Shown here piece after piece: positions 46,121 through 58,440 of a DNA stretch of 64,000 nucleotides. A program made the translations under genes and the position numbers. The notes under the pieces were generated by a model that worked only from the letters and a program-made list of their open reading frames with translations, was not told the DNA's origin and searched no databases. The stretch is from Saururus chinensis (lineage: Eukaryota; Streptophyta; Magnoliopsida; Piperales; Saururaceae). The stretch is taken from assembly GCA_035235625.1 (NCBI GenBank), contig CP141148.1, positions 29,575,057-29,639,056 of the forward strand. The letters run 5' to 3'. The first letter of the stretch is position 1. The number at the start of each line of letters is the position of its first letter.

Positions 46121-47149
46121 AGTAGGATCAAAATTATTGTGTAATTAAATAAATATAGAAATGATTCAATTCTAATAAAATATGACAAATATTTAATTGG
46201 GAACCTAAGGACTCAACTGTTGTAATATGATTAGCAACTAGAATATTGGGAATGACATTAAGAGAAGTATTTGAGGACTGGGTTGTTGGAATATGATTGG
46301 ATACGACATTCTTATTTGAGTTTCCATAACATCAATAGTACCAATTTTAGATTTTCTACTAATTTTTATGTCGATGTCTATTTCAATTATGTCAATGCAT
46401 AATTAAATTTGACGGTTTTTTCTTTTCCTTTCTTTTCTTTATATTTTTCCTTGGGATTGAGTTTTTATAAATCCTTTTAACTTGCTTCATTCTTTCTTTT
46501 ATTTTGTATGTCACTTTCTTTTTAGATATCAAGTGGATGAAAGTTTTCACAATAGCATAGGTTGTCCCTAGTAGGTAGGCCTTCTTCATCATCTTTTTTA
46601 GCAAATATTTTTATCAAACAAAAGTCTAGATAGAGTATAAAAAGTTCTTCTACTTTTAATTTCCTATACTAAATTTCTAAGTCTTCAAGTATCAAAGATT
46701 TCTCAATTGAATTTTGTTCTTAAAATTGACTTCAGTTTTTTATGATGTGTGCAATGTTTGTTTAAAAAAAAATTGCAACATCAAGATGAATAACATCAAC
46801 TTGATTTCTACAACCCTTTGTGCATTCCTTTCATAGTTAAAGAATAAAGAGTACTCATCATTGTGTTTTTCAGCTTTTATTATAAGTTAAGAAACATTAA
46901 ATATTGAATCAAACATCCAAAAACAGCAATAAGTAAATCTACTTAAGTAAGAATTCTATCTGATTTTTTGGTATTTTTTCATTATTTTTTCATCTTATTC
47001 AAATGAAAACTCAATCAAGCAAAACAAAATGAATACAAAAACAAAAGCATGAAATGTTGTCCTGTGTGATTGAAAGCATTAAATCATGAACAAAAGAATA
47101 TTCTCTATTTTGTTAGAGAAACACCATTAATATAGCTTAGCCAACCTAT
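46121..47149. other. AT-rich spacer, possibly LINE ORF1 remains
   Basis: Very AT-rich. A Lys-rich open frame on the - strand (46392-46604) lies upstream of the LINE and could be a remnant of its first ORF, but no zinc knuckle or RRM was seen. Otherwise nothing is recognised. Confidence 0.3.
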
Positions 47150-47860
47150 CCTAAGTGCTTTTTAGTCATCTTTCCAAATTTGTTCCTCGAGAACTCTAGG
47201 TCAACCTTTCTCATTTACGCCCTCTTGTTTTTCCTTCAAACACTTGATGGGGAAACCTAAGTCCTTGGCTTCTAAGGATCTCTTTCTTCCAAGGTTTTTC
47301 TTAAAATGGAGGTTGTTAGGGCACTCTTTCCAATAGTGTGTGTGTGTGTGTGTCCTTATAAAAAATGACACAAATACCTATAACATTAGTTTTCAACTTC
47401 TTGGTCTTCCCTATCTTAGGCTTGATTTAGGTAGACACAATCTTGTACTAGAGAACACTCTCTTTGGTCTTAACAAAGGTTGTAGAATTCATTCTAAGTG
47501 TGCGTGTTCATGTGTGGTTCAAACCCTAGACCTCTATTATCTCTTTATCCCGAAGAAATTATGATATTGAAAGACTTCTTACCATTGTTAACCTTTGAGT
47601 TTCTCATTAAAGGACTTGAGTTTTCCTTGAGGAACACTATATTTTAATTTTCTCCTTTTAATGATAAGCCTTAAGTTCATCCACCTCTCTTTGTAATGTC
47701 AACTTAGCCAAGTCATCTTTTTCTTGAGAAAGCGTTTGAAGTTTCTCATCTCTCTTCTTGACATCTCTCTCAACTTTCGTAGATTTTCTATTCAACATAA
47801 TGACCTATTTAAAGAGTTTCTCTTGTTCATCCTCAAAATCATCATCTTCATATGGTTCAT
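47150..47860 (-). mobile_element. Copia-type Gag C-terminal fossil
   Basis: The - strand translates to a charged coiled-coil (KVERDVKKRDEKLQTLSQEK, LAKLTLQREVDELK) at about 47640-47860, and further on to a Cys/His-rich stretch with WKECPNNLHFKK at about 47310, like the zinc-knuckle end of plant copia Gag. A (GT)n run lies at 47335-47353. Decayed and incomplete. A short LTR derivative abuts it at 47861. Confidence 0.45.
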
Positions 47861-48251
47861 TGCAATGCCTAAAAATTTTTAATATATTTTTTTAAAAATT
47901 CATGATTTTTTTTGCAATATAACGGCTGTAAATTGTGATAAATGACAAATACAAAACCTATGAAAATAGTTTTAAATTTAAAACATCGCACATCAATTTT
48001 CCCATATAATTTTTTTCCATTTTATTTCCTTTTCTCCTCTCTCATATTTGCTTTCTCATCCATTCTTTTCTTTTTTGCACTGAAAATCACTATGGCGCAC
48101 GGAGGCCCAACGGTTACGACTAAACCCCACGCCTAACTCTATGAGTACAATTGGGAAAAAATATATAAAAATAAATATGCCAAACCATCAAAATTTCCTT
48201 CAAAAAATGAGTAGAAAAGTCACATAAAATGTAGAAAATAGGGAATTTACA
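47861..48251 (+). mobile_element. 391-bp derivative of the 4.65-kb LTR
   Basis: The start TGCAATGCCTAAAAATTTTT and next 150 bases match the first part of the LTR at 14198 (TTTTTTTGCAATATAACG, AAAATAGTTT..AATTTAAAACA, ACATCAATTTTCC). The last 170 bases match its end (CCCCACGCCTAACTCTATG versus CCCCACACCCAACTCTATG, then GGGAATTTACA versus GGGACCTTACA). About 4.2 kb of the middle is absent. Flanks TTCAT and TTCTT are 4 of 5 alike, suggesting a decayed target duplication. It is therefore either an internally deleted copy or a naturally short member of the family. Confidence 0.72.
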
Positions 48252-49000
48252 TTCTTCTCTCCCTAGAAAAATTGTATCAACGAAATTTCAAGATCAACTT
48301 ACAGCTGAAACAACAAATACCTCGAGGTATCTTTCTCTTATATTTGTTGAAACATCACACGTTGTAATCATAAGAGTATGATATTTGCCACATGATTGAC
48401 CTTTGTCATCCAAAACTTACCTTGTCCTTCAAAGGCTCTAACTGAAGTGCTCCTCAACTGAAACTAAAGATCATTTTACCTCCAAATAGCATATATCTTT
48501 TATCAGTTTTGGAGATATCTAAAGCCCTTGCCTTGCTAAATTCAACTAGTCCACACCATGCCAGACAATTCATATTTGAACATCTACCACTCACTTACCA
48601 TAGCCCAACACGTCGACGAACCAAAGGTCCTTTCATATAAGGCCTCGTAAGGTCATCCAAAGGCCAAAGTGAGTTGTTATAATAACAAACTCAAATCAAT
48701 GGCAAGTGTTGCTCCAACGAGCCCTTCTAATCCAAGGTACAAGCACACATCAAATCCTCTAGTATTTGAATCCTCCTTTTGGATTAGCCATCCATCTAAG
48801 GGTGGAATAAAATTAACAAACTTTATCAATTGTTCCACAATTACCTGAATGGTCTCTTGCCCCTTCTGTGTACATGAAAACTTTTAACACAATCTATCAT
48901 AATGAGTACTCACTTTCGCTCTTGAATCACCAAAGAATGTAGGGGTCATGGCGATTTCGGATTTCCCAACACAATGGCAAGTCAGGTATAAGACAACACA
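48252..49000 (-). mobile_element. Probable Ty3/gypsy integrase-region remnant
   Basis: On the - strand, phrases such as IQVIVEQLIKFVNFIPP near 48800-48860 resemble the gypsy integrase segment IWVIVDRLTKSAHFIP. The rest is too decayed to place domains, and no LTR was found. Low-confidence fossil. Confidence 0.4.
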
Positions 49001-50784
49001 TTCATCGACATCTCTTTTCATACTGCTCAACTCAAAACCACCCGAATAACTCATTCAACGAGTCTATACTCGTTCCCCATCATCTGGGCAATAAAATCCT
49101 TAGATTTTCTGCTCATTAAATACACCACCATGTGTCGAGCTGGATTGGAGGTGGAGGAAGGTGATGTGATCGGGTGGAAGAGGAAGAGGGCAAGGAGGGA
49201 GAGGAAGACTGAGAGAAAGGACTAGACGACAAGCTTAAGAAGCGAGGAGTGTCATCAATGAAGATAGTAGAGCCTGACATTTGTCTTGAACTTGTCGGGG
49301 GTAGAGGAGATGTGGTCCAAATAGACAATGTACTTTAGTTGTGCTATTAATGGAGATCAACCCCAAAGCCTCTCTTCTGCTCCTACTTCTCCCGTTGCCT
49401 TTAATGGAGAAAAGGTAGAACCTTTAAGACTTCTATAGATACAAAAGTCTCCACCCTCTACTATTTATGAAAACTATTTAAGTGGTGAAGGAGAGCAAGT
49501 TATGAAAACAATATATGCCTGACTAGATAATATGTAAAGTACCCTCATTATTATTATTATGAAGTTAGATACTACAGTCCTACGAAATCCACTCCTAACT
49601 GTGGAGTCTGAAAAGCTTAAGATCTTATAGAGACGTAAGCTTTCCCTTTATATTTTCAACGTGGCACCACAAGAGGCCTAAGCTTTTTCATTTGGTCAAC
49701 TTCTTCGGCTGGCTGCAGATTTCACCCCTATAACCTTCATCTATACCAGCTACTGAGCTACCCTTCCACGCATACTAAGTGCATTTGGATGATCCATCCT
49801 ATTTTCATTTCATTCAAAGTTCATTTGTGGGTCATTGCATTTCTCTTGTAATTATTATATCACTAAGCTTACCTAGCAGCCAACCAAGAAGAGAAAAAGG
49901 TCCAGGACGAATTTACAGCCCGTGGAGAAGCCAAAACCGACCTTACCTCTAATTATCGTCGTTCCCGTCATTATAGTGCGAGGAGATTCTAAAGTCATAT
50001 TTGTACAAGCGAATATGTACAAGAAAGAATCCAACTTAGGGATATAGAAAGTGGGCGATGCATGTGATGTCCATTTTCCCGTTCTAACAAAAACCCTCCA
50101 CCCTATGGTTAGATGATTTTGTTCTGTGTATTTGTTGTACCTTTCCCGCTTTTCTTTATTTATTATGAAAGATCTTTATGATCTTCCTTCGCTCTTGCTG
50201 CGCCCCAAAGAGAGGGATTGACATGGAGAAGAACATGCATATTTTTCGTGAAGCTTCTGCAGGACTCGTTGTTCGTTCTTTTGCTTGGACCAGTTGTTGG
50301 TTCTTGAGCTTGCACAAGTTTGGAAGATGAATGCATCATAACAAGAGATAACCCTCGTGTTTTTCTTTTTTTAACATTGCATGGATAAAGCTCAACCTAG
50401 TACCCTACAGCTAGCTCCAAAATTATTGGGGAAAATAGGGTGGGCCTGCAAATTAACGATGGTGATGCAGAGAGAGTGGGTTTTGCCGTGATATTATGGA
50501 GATATAACATTACTCAATTTATATTTACATTTTTAGTCATAGTTCATGATTGAGGATATGAAATTGTCGATGTGTAGCAATTAAAGCAATATCTTTCTTC
50601 GGAATAGCCAAGTTGTAGCCATATTTTAGGCCAAAAGACAGCAGTGACAACATTATTGAAAGACAAGAAAAGAGAAGAGGGTGGATAGCCCACGCTGTAG
50701 TGCTTTGTGCTGCAACTTCACTAGTTTTGACGGCAAGGTGACTAACAGGGGTTTTCTCTGGATCATTAAATTATCAGATAGTAA
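49001..50784. other. Unassigned region
   Basis: No gene is recognised. A purine-rich stretch lies at 49140-49240. Two open frames of 70-82 codons (49116-49328 and 50653-50901, - strand) lack motifs. TAT/ATT runs occur near 49545. Nothing points to an RNA gene. Confidence 0.35.
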
Positions 50785-50953
50785 CAGTGTTTTTAAAAAA
50801 AACTCGACCACCAATTTAGATTGGTGGCTAGGTCCAAGTTTTTTCAGTTCAATCGGGCATAAATCAAGTTTGATAAGGCCCGACCCGAAAATTTTACCCA
50901 CTCTAATTGAACCAGGTTTAACGGGCCCTGACGGGTCAATTTTTAAAACACTT
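50785..50953. mobile_element. Short derivative of the hAT-like MITE family (169 bp)
   Basis: The start CAGTGTTTTTAAAAAAAACTCG and end GGGTCAATTTTTAAAACACTTG match the ends of the MITEs at 35231 and 54425. The interior keeps GGCCCGACCC and GAACCAGGTTTAACGGGCC phrases but lacks the two tRNA-like modules. Target duplications are not clear. Confidence 0.65.
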
Positions 50954-53714
50954 GATTATAGTCCATGGACCGGGAGGCTTAGTGCTTAGCTGCAGGGCCG
51001 GCTAGTTTTTGTGCAAAAAAATTTATGTAAAAATTGACAACATAGTACCTTTGTATGATTCATTATCGAATTAATTAAATATCCTTCAGCAAAAAAAAAT
51101 CTGTAAAAATTAGGATCTAGTTTTATGTTAATTCATTAATCATGATAAAGTGTCCCATGCACATAGACGCCAAATATATGGATAATTCCTAGCCGTTCCC
51201 ATGGTTGTCATCAAATGTGTATAGGCCCTCTTGGGTTGCATTTGATACAGGATAAAAACTGTGTTATTCCCTGGGAACAATTAATTAGTCGTTCCCTTTG
51301 GCCCCATAGTTATAAGAGGTTGAGTGGGACAGGGAGGATTGAAAGTGAAACACAATTGTTGACCAACCAAATTAGTGACCAGATTTGTAGTCTATTTTGA
51401 TAATGTAGGATCCTTCCATCAGAATGAGAAAATACTGAACACAAACTTCACTTGCTGACCCCTTTGTGTTGTCATCAATCCCCCTTTCTCCCACCCTAGA
51501 ATAACTCATCATCCCCGTTATCTCAAAGTTTTAGTTGTAGGTCATGCACTTTTAATTTGGTTGGAGGAAGCAGCTTCTTGATCGATTTTTGCATAGAACG
51601 GTGGACAGCCGTAGAGAAGAATCACCAAGCTAGAGAAGAAAGTGGGGTTGGGGGGATTTGACTGCTCAAAGTCCTCCCCTACCCAGTGCCCACGATGACC
51701 TAACCAGTTGGGATATGCCCATAGGCCTAAAGCAGACAATATACTCTTAAGGCTTTTGTATCGAAGCGGCAAATAAAGAAATAGGTAAAATTTGGAGACG
51801 ACAGTTATAATTGAAGTGAACTATAAATTGAAGATAAAATTATGTGCATAAATTTGAACTAAGGATCTCCTCGCTTTGATATCATGTTAGCTAACCAGTT
51901 CTCAAAAAGCTATAAGTTGTTAGGAAAAGGCTATTTGCACCAATAAATGCAACCCTTTAAAAGAACAATTTAGTATCAAGAGTTGAGTGAGTAATTAATG
52001 AATGGAAAGGTACTCATAATTAAATTTTAATTTCTATTTTGCTAGACCACTCATAAACAAAAGTTGTGTTCATACCATATATCATACATTCTCTTATGTA
52101 GCAATGAGAATTCATTTATGAAAACAGTTAACACATGCGCCCGTGTTCAAATTTATTTTCCACTACAAACGCGTTCTACACTGCTTAATCGCCATCCAAC
52201 GGTTGTTTTCAACCCCAGGAGAAGCCTAACATGTCTCTTGATATATATAGGAGCTCAAAATTCTTTCATTATGAATGTTATTTTATCATTCATGATTTCC
52301 ATCATCGATAGCCCCTTCAGTTGTAGCTACTAATATCGAACAAACTACTTTTCTAAATGTAGTCATTAAAAATTAAAATAGAAGGGAGGGAACATTATGT
52401 AAAAAATAAAATTGCTTTAATTAAAGATTATTCAATATTACTGGACATAAAAGTTGTAAAAGGGAATTTAGGGAAAAGAGTAAAAAAATGAAATGATCCT
52501 TGTCATATTCAACCAAATTCTGTCGGCAATTGCATGCAATCGACTTCGGAAATTCTCTTAGCCACAGGTTTGATGGCAAAAGCAACTCATAAGGTTCAAT
52601 TAAAAAACAGTTCTCTTTGGCTGTCATCAGCTTGCAACTTGTGCAGCCTATCCCTTGTAGCCTCTCAGGTAGGCTGCCTTTTGACAATTATCTTGATCAT
52701 GATACCGTGGTGTTGCAAGGCTCTTGGAATTTCCACAATGAACTGCTTCATGTTGGAGATTCTTTTCCTAGTTTGACTCATCCGGGGATCACCCTTTCTT
52801 CTCTCCCTTCTATGTTCATTGTTGAAGAATTTTGTGGGAGTAACTTGTAAGCAAGGACTCCACAAGTAAATGCTGCACAATGGCAATCCTTTTCCAATTT
52901 TGACTTAATTGGCTAGCAGTGGGTTTTTGTTGTTCTCATCTTATGTACAATGCTAGAGCTATTGGAAGGAAGTGCATCATTCTTAGTAGAAAATAGGGTC
53001 ATTCATCTTTTAATCTGGTTGCCATTTTGCACAAGTAAGCACATGGAAGTCTTGGTCTTACTGCATTTAATGACGAACAAGTCCAACTTACTTATGCCTT
53101 ATCTTCTTATCAGTGAAGGAAGCTTTCTTGATCCTGAGTTCATGAATAAATTGCTGTATCATATTGTTACCTTCTATTCATTATGTGACTCCTTCACAAG
53201 AAGTAATTACAATTGCCCTTTATCATTAAAAAAAAAGAAGCATTATTTTCTACAATGTAAATATAAACTAGTAACCGCATGAAAATAGGACTGTTACTGA
53301 AACATAAGCCATGATAACCAACGTTTAGGGGCATGGACCTCGTACATGAATCTTTATATCCTTAGCAAACACGTGGAAATTGCAAGGCGACAGAGAATCT
53401 CGTCAGAAATGACCTATTTACAGTGGATGGGTCTCGACATACATCATTAAAGTGGGTGGGGACGCCTGAACTAATAGTCTAATATGATGATGATATTCGA
53501 GAGTGGTGTATACAACTCTATATGGCTTTTTGTTTACCACGATTTATGTTGGGGCCACAGCGCAAACTTGGCAACTACCCGGTGCTGCACTAACTGCACT
53601 AAGATGGTTTCCTTTTCAATTTTCCTTTCTTAAGTACTTGCGATATCAAAGCAACACAATGAGTAATAATTCAATTTAACACAATGCGTAATAATTCCAT
53701 TCAATTTTCTTTTC
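50954..53714. other. Unassigned region
   Basis: No gene can be supported. The interval 52530-53280 has longer open frames on both strands (up to 110 codons at 52950-53282, + strand) and a less AT-rich composition, so it could be an exon remnant, but no domain is recognised. Open frames near 51215 and 51542-51772 are likewise unassigned. Confidence 0.35.
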
Positions 53715-53724
53715 TTACTTTTCT

Positions 53725-53762
<38 letters not shown>

Positions 53763-53971
53763 TAAAATAATAATAATTTTTTTTATCAAAATAAATTACT
53801 TTAGAAAATATTTTTCAAAGTAGTGTTTCTTTTTGTCACGCAAGCGCCAACTACTGCGTGGCAAAAAGAAACATCACTTTGGGAAATATTTCCTAAAGTG
53901 GTATATTTTAGTAAATATTTTTTAAAAATTATTATTTTAATAATTTTCCCTATATATAAAGAGAAAAGTAA
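53715..53971. repeat. 257-bp foldback (near-perfect hairpin)
   Basis: The left arm (TTACTTTTCTCTTTATATATA...AAATTATTAAAATAATAA...AAAGTAGTGTTTCTTTTTG) pairs with the right arm (GCAAAAAGAAACATCACTTT...TTATTATTTTAATAATTTT...TATATAAAGAGAAAAGTAA). The centre CACGCA/TGCGTG pairs around a 12-base loop near 53848. A (TA)n run of about 26 bases lies in the left arm. No coding capacity; most likely a foldback MITE. No clear target duplication. The next 450 bases (53972-54424) hold nothing recognisable. Confidence 0.8.
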
Positions 53972-54424
53972 CTATAAATTAACTTGATAAAAAAGTTTAT
54001 CAAGTTATTTTTTAAAATATAGATTTTACTAATAGTTATTAAGCAGGGGATTAAAGAAAATAAAAAAAATATCATAAAAAATAAGGGGATATAAATTTTT
54101 GGCTCATTTGGACATATGGTCCTCGTTCATCATGGCGCTTCAATTTCACAATCAAATCAAATGCTAAAATTACATTTTCTAATTTAAATCTTCAGAGTTA
54201 GACGATAGGTACGAAACCAATTAAGATTTAAATATCTTATTTAAAGATATGGGTTTACAAAATTTGAGATTATTTAAGTATGTATGACCATTTATTTAAA
54301 TCACATTAAATTTAAACTATTGATTTGGGGATAAAACATTAACAGGTTTCACTTATCAAAATTAGCCTAAAATGTATTGATCTTTTTTCCATGTGATTTG
54401 TCACGCATCCCCCTTAGTCCCATA

Positions 54425-54918
54425 TAGTGTTTTAAAACCTGGCCCAGCCAGTCGAACCAGGTTCAACTGGACCTAATTGATAAACTGGGCCGGTTCATCT
54501 TATTTATCGGATTAAGTTGACCCAGCCAATTGAACCGCCAACCCCCTGACCGTGTTGGACCAGTTTAATATTCTTAGTATGGAAAAAAAAATTTGGTTCA
54601 AACAGGATTGGAACTCATGTCATGTTAAAGCCCATCTACCCACTTTATAATTTATATCTTCATTTCTATTTTAGTTAAACACTTACCTACTTTATAATGT
54701 ATCAGAAAAAAAAGTTGTTCCCTGCAGGATTCGAATAGGCCATGATAGAAATAGCATATATGCTCTACCCATTGAATTACGATGATCATGTGTATATGTT
54801 ATACTTAACAATTTATTAATCTAATATATAAGAAATCGGGTTGACCCACAGATGAAATTAGTTAACCTGGCCCGACGACCAATTCGGGTCAATGGTCGGG
54901 CCGGTTTTTAAAACATTC
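54425..54918. mobile_element. hAT-like MITE, second long copy, with tRNA-like modules
   Basis: Ends (T)AGTGTTTTAAAACCTGG and CCGGTTTTTAAAACATTC match the MITE at 35231-35699, with one or two substitutions in the CAGTG/CACTG termini. Flanks GTCCCATA (54417-54424) and ATCTCATA (54919-54926) agree at 6 of 8 positions. Both tRNA-like modules are kept on the - strand: A/B boxes near 54631-54650 with 54605-54616, and near 54762-54779 with 54727-54737. It is more diverged, hence older, than the copy in the CACTA element. Confidence 0.78.
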
Positions 54919-54939
54919 ATCTCATATCCAGTGGACCCT

Positions 54940-56570
54940 CTAAAAAATTCAACTTAATATAGCAGCCCGAAGAGTTCCCAGATTGGGTTGCTAATATTGA
55001 AGATATACTTGACTTCAAGGAGGTTTCGGAAGACAAACGTGTTCCCTTATGGCAACTCATTTTCCAAATCAAGTAGCCGCATGGTGCCAACAAATTAAAT
55101 TTACTTATGTGTGCCAAGGTAAGCAAAAGATCATTAAATGGAGGAGTTGAAGAAGCATATAAGTCAAAATTTTCTGCCCTACAACTTTACTCGAGCGATG
55201 TATCAACGATTATAAGACCTACGATAAGGATCAAAATCGGTGGATGAGTACACTAAGGAGTTCTACAAATTGCTACAACATAATGACTTGGTTGAATTAG
55301 AGGAATAACTTGTGTCTCATTATATTGGAGATATGCATCAAATTCCCAAAGAGACCTTGAATTTGTTCCATACTTTTTCTTTGTCGAAAGCATGCACATT
55401 CTAGAGCGCTCTACTTAGAGAAGCAGCAAAGCCCTATTGGCTGCATTTTGGGATGACCGGTGGCTCTTCTCTAGCCACATAGTCACCACTATTCTAGTAG
55501 TGTGCTAGCAACTCCAAGGTTGCACCTCAAAACACCAACAAAGACTCTACAAATGTTGGTCTAAAGTGTTTTCAATGTGGTAGTATGGGTCATAGAGTGG
55601 CATATTGTCCTTGTAATAACCGAAACGCTTAAGGATTATTCATTGAGTATGATGAGAATGTAAGCATGATAATGTTTCTTTTGATTATCTTAATCTTATA
55701 TATAATGAGAAAGAACTACCAAATGAAGAAATAGTGGAAGGTGACCATGGAGAAACTTTGGTAACACTTCTCTTTTGCTTTGCACCTAAGGATATATAAG
55801 GTGATCGTTGGTTGAGGAATAATATATTTCATACTACTTGTGATTGATTCAAGGCGGTTTAAAAGCTTCTATTGAGTATTACAACTCATCCTCATCCATC
55901 CACGCTATCTTGGCTAAAGAAAGGAAGTGAGGTACAAGTCTCTAAACGATGTTTAGTTCCTTTCAGTATTGGGTATATATACAAGGATAAGATATAGTGT
56001 ATTGTTCTTACCCAAGTAATATTCTAATTGTCCTTCATAGAGATAGACTTTTTGCTATTATCAAGAAGTGTTCTATCATGTGAGATTATGTACTCTTCTT
56101 TGGGTATGTTGCCTCAAAGGATGGAATAGTTGTGGATGAAAGTAAGGTTGATGTGGTGGAACATTAGTCCAACACAATACTCACAATACCTAGATAATAA
56201 CACTGTCTCAAGCCCTAAGGCTACACATATTTAAAGCCATTATAGGCTATCCAAAGTATAAAACAAAGTTATATATTAGTTCATCATATCAAGTGACAAG
56301 TAGAACAATCTAAACATCTAGCCCCTCTTTCATGGCACAAGTCCATCCTCAAGCTCAACATAAAGACCATATGAAGCACCTGCATGACATAACATACAGC
56401 CCAAAACAAAACCACAAATAAAAGATGAGTGAGCTTACCTCAATAAGGGTTTTAAAACAAAAAATAAGCTCATGATAACACCACAAGCATTCTCCATTTA
56501 AACATACATCACATATTCATTCTCTACACCTATGCATTAGAGATAAATCACAATCCATACACACATCCAT
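54940..56570 (+). mobile_element. Ty3/gypsy gag-protease fossil, sister copy of 27.9-29.5 kb
   Basis: Almost base for base like 27890-29510: it begins inside Gag at CAGCCCGA(A/T)GA, keeps the Gag core, the CCHC knuckle (CFQCGSMGHRVAYC) near 55570-55610 and the protease start, and then the same LTR-like tail (TCTCAAGCCCTAAGGCTA, CCTCAATAAGGGTTTTAAAA). LTR pieces like those of the first copy are not attached. It is broken in several places. The left edge is only about 20 bases from the end of the hAT-like MITE. Confidence 0.75.
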
Positions 56571-56847
56571 ACAACATGTGCATTATAGGTTCACTCATAA
56601 TTTATAATACATATGCACACTTTGTGCAAACATTTAAGTTTCATAGTTCATTCACATCCTGCATGAAGCAAGTATCAATATTCACATTCACCATGGATAA
56701 CCAAGTATATCAAAGCGCATTCCATCCTGCATGTTCAAGTTCAATCATCCCATATGCACCATGTGTAACATAAACATCATGGTTCCTACATAACCTATAT
56801 AAATGAGCATTATAATCATAGAAATTCTAAATTACACTTAATTTATA

Positions 56848-57323
56848 TCTATACTATTATTAAAGTAAAAAAGGGGACGAGATCTTTGTTATAAAAGTCC
56901 TTAATTACCACCAATACACCAAAAATATTATTTATGAACTCTTATTTATGGATCTAATTAATATATAGTTCAAGAGTTCTAAAATATTACAATAATTTCT
57001 TCAATAACTAAAACCTTGTAGCCACATATGGATGTCATATCTTAATTAATTTAGAACTTAAAGTGAGAAGGAGTGTAGAAATTTTTATCATAGATATCCT
57101 TAACCACCCCTAATCTATACTATTATTAAAGTGAAAGGGGGACGGGGCAAAATTTTTGTCATAAAAGTCTTAAATTACCCTGATACACCAAAAATATTAT
57201 CTATAAACTCCTATTTATGGATTAGGTAAGATAATTAACTTGAAGCTTAATTTGCATATAGTAATATAAGACTATAAATCTATGGAGTGCAACACATGCA
57301 TTATGCATGTACACTTCTACTAG
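56848..57323 (+). mobile_element. Helitron ends: partial copy followed by a 210-bp element
   Basis: TCTATACTATTATTAAAG occurs at 56848 and again at 57114, each preceded by A. Such TC...start sequences are typical of plant Helitrons. The second copy ends with the palindrome ACATGCATTATGCATGT (57295-57311), then ACACTTCTACTAG at 57323, followed by T: a hairpin plus CTAG 3' end and an A|T insertion site. The first copy has no such end and runs into the second. A related phrase (AAGTGAGAAGGAGTG...) at 57059 is a third partial repeat. No Rep/helicase gene; non-autonomous. Confidence 0.75.
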
Positions 57324-57850
57324 TATAATATAAAATAAATTGGTGCACTATAGAACTTTTAAAATCGGACAATTTGATCCATGTTTTGTACCATTAATCC
57401 CTATTTTACCCCTATTCAACTTATTCTAATCTCTAAAAAGTTAAAGTACTAGAATCATAATCCCTATTTTTTAGGTTATGTTAATTTTAATTTTATAATA
57501 TTATATCTTACACTCCCGAACTCAAATTCCCTTTCTCTAGGTATTGTTAGAAAGCTTTTGACAAACTCTATCAAATGAGATCATACATGACTTTGTTTTC
57601 TCAAACTTTTTTTGTTGACCTTATGTATATAACACATTTCTCAATAATATTTATATATATATATTATATATTTTATTTTATGTATTTTATTGCCCTAATA
57701 TTTAATATATGAGATTTGGCTATGCAATTGTCTTCTATGAGTGTATATGGATTAATATAAAGCTTATGTGTGTCATTAATGATCATTGTGATCCTCATAG
57801 CAATGTATTATAACTATAGTATGCAAAAGAGACCTTTGTTCAATTTTTTT
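57324..57850 (+). repeat. Dispersed repeat, copy 2 (inverted partner of 24.7-25.9 kb)
   Basis: It matches the reverse complement of 24740-25950 and begins immediately after the Helitron 3' end. It lacks the MITE found in copy 1; the empty target is TATA at 57502-57505. No gene. The right limit is approximate. Confidence 0.75.
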
Positions 57851-58440
57851 TTTCTAATGTATTATAGTTTATCATATTTAATATGTATTACACGTATAAT
57901 GTGTGTGCATTTTTGCTTGTATATATAAATTTAATTAAGGATATAAACCTTTCAACCTTTAGGGGGTGGACCCTCGCCTTTTAATTAACCCAATGGTGGT
58001 ACATGCCAATTTATATTAATTAGTGTAGGTGGAAGATTACCTTAATAAAGAGTACTATTGAGATAACTAATGCTCAACTAGCCCGAAGAGAAGAGAAATT
58101 TGAAGAGTGGTGGCGAAGCGAAAGAGTGGGTAAGGCATGAGCCCTAGGGTGGGGCAATTGAGAAAAATCAAGTTTTTTTTACAAATCTCTACACATGCAA
58201 TAGGAATACAAAGATTCATAATCAATAATCACATATATGAGGCAATCAATTAATTGAAATTGAGACAAGGGATGAGTGAGATAGGAGCAAACACGCCGGT
58301 TTGGCTACACGAGAATGTTCTATCGTCCCCAAACCGATAGGCTCGGAGGACCAAATGATAAGGTTCGGGTCGTACTACAAGTTTAGTCCAAACCATGAGG
58401 TTTGGTGAGCTTGCCCTCATTTCGTGTAACCGAACAGACG
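57851..58440. other. Unassigned spacer
   Basis: AT-rich to about 58060, then more mixed in composition. No gene, RNA or clear element end is seen. It may contain the outer flank of the MULE that follows on the - strand. Confidence 0.35.

Noticed and set aside
52665-52886. Possible leucine-rich-repeat tail of a resistance gene on the - strand
   Set aside because: Only a vague similarity over about 30 residues; no LRR periodicity and no NB-ARC domain nearby.
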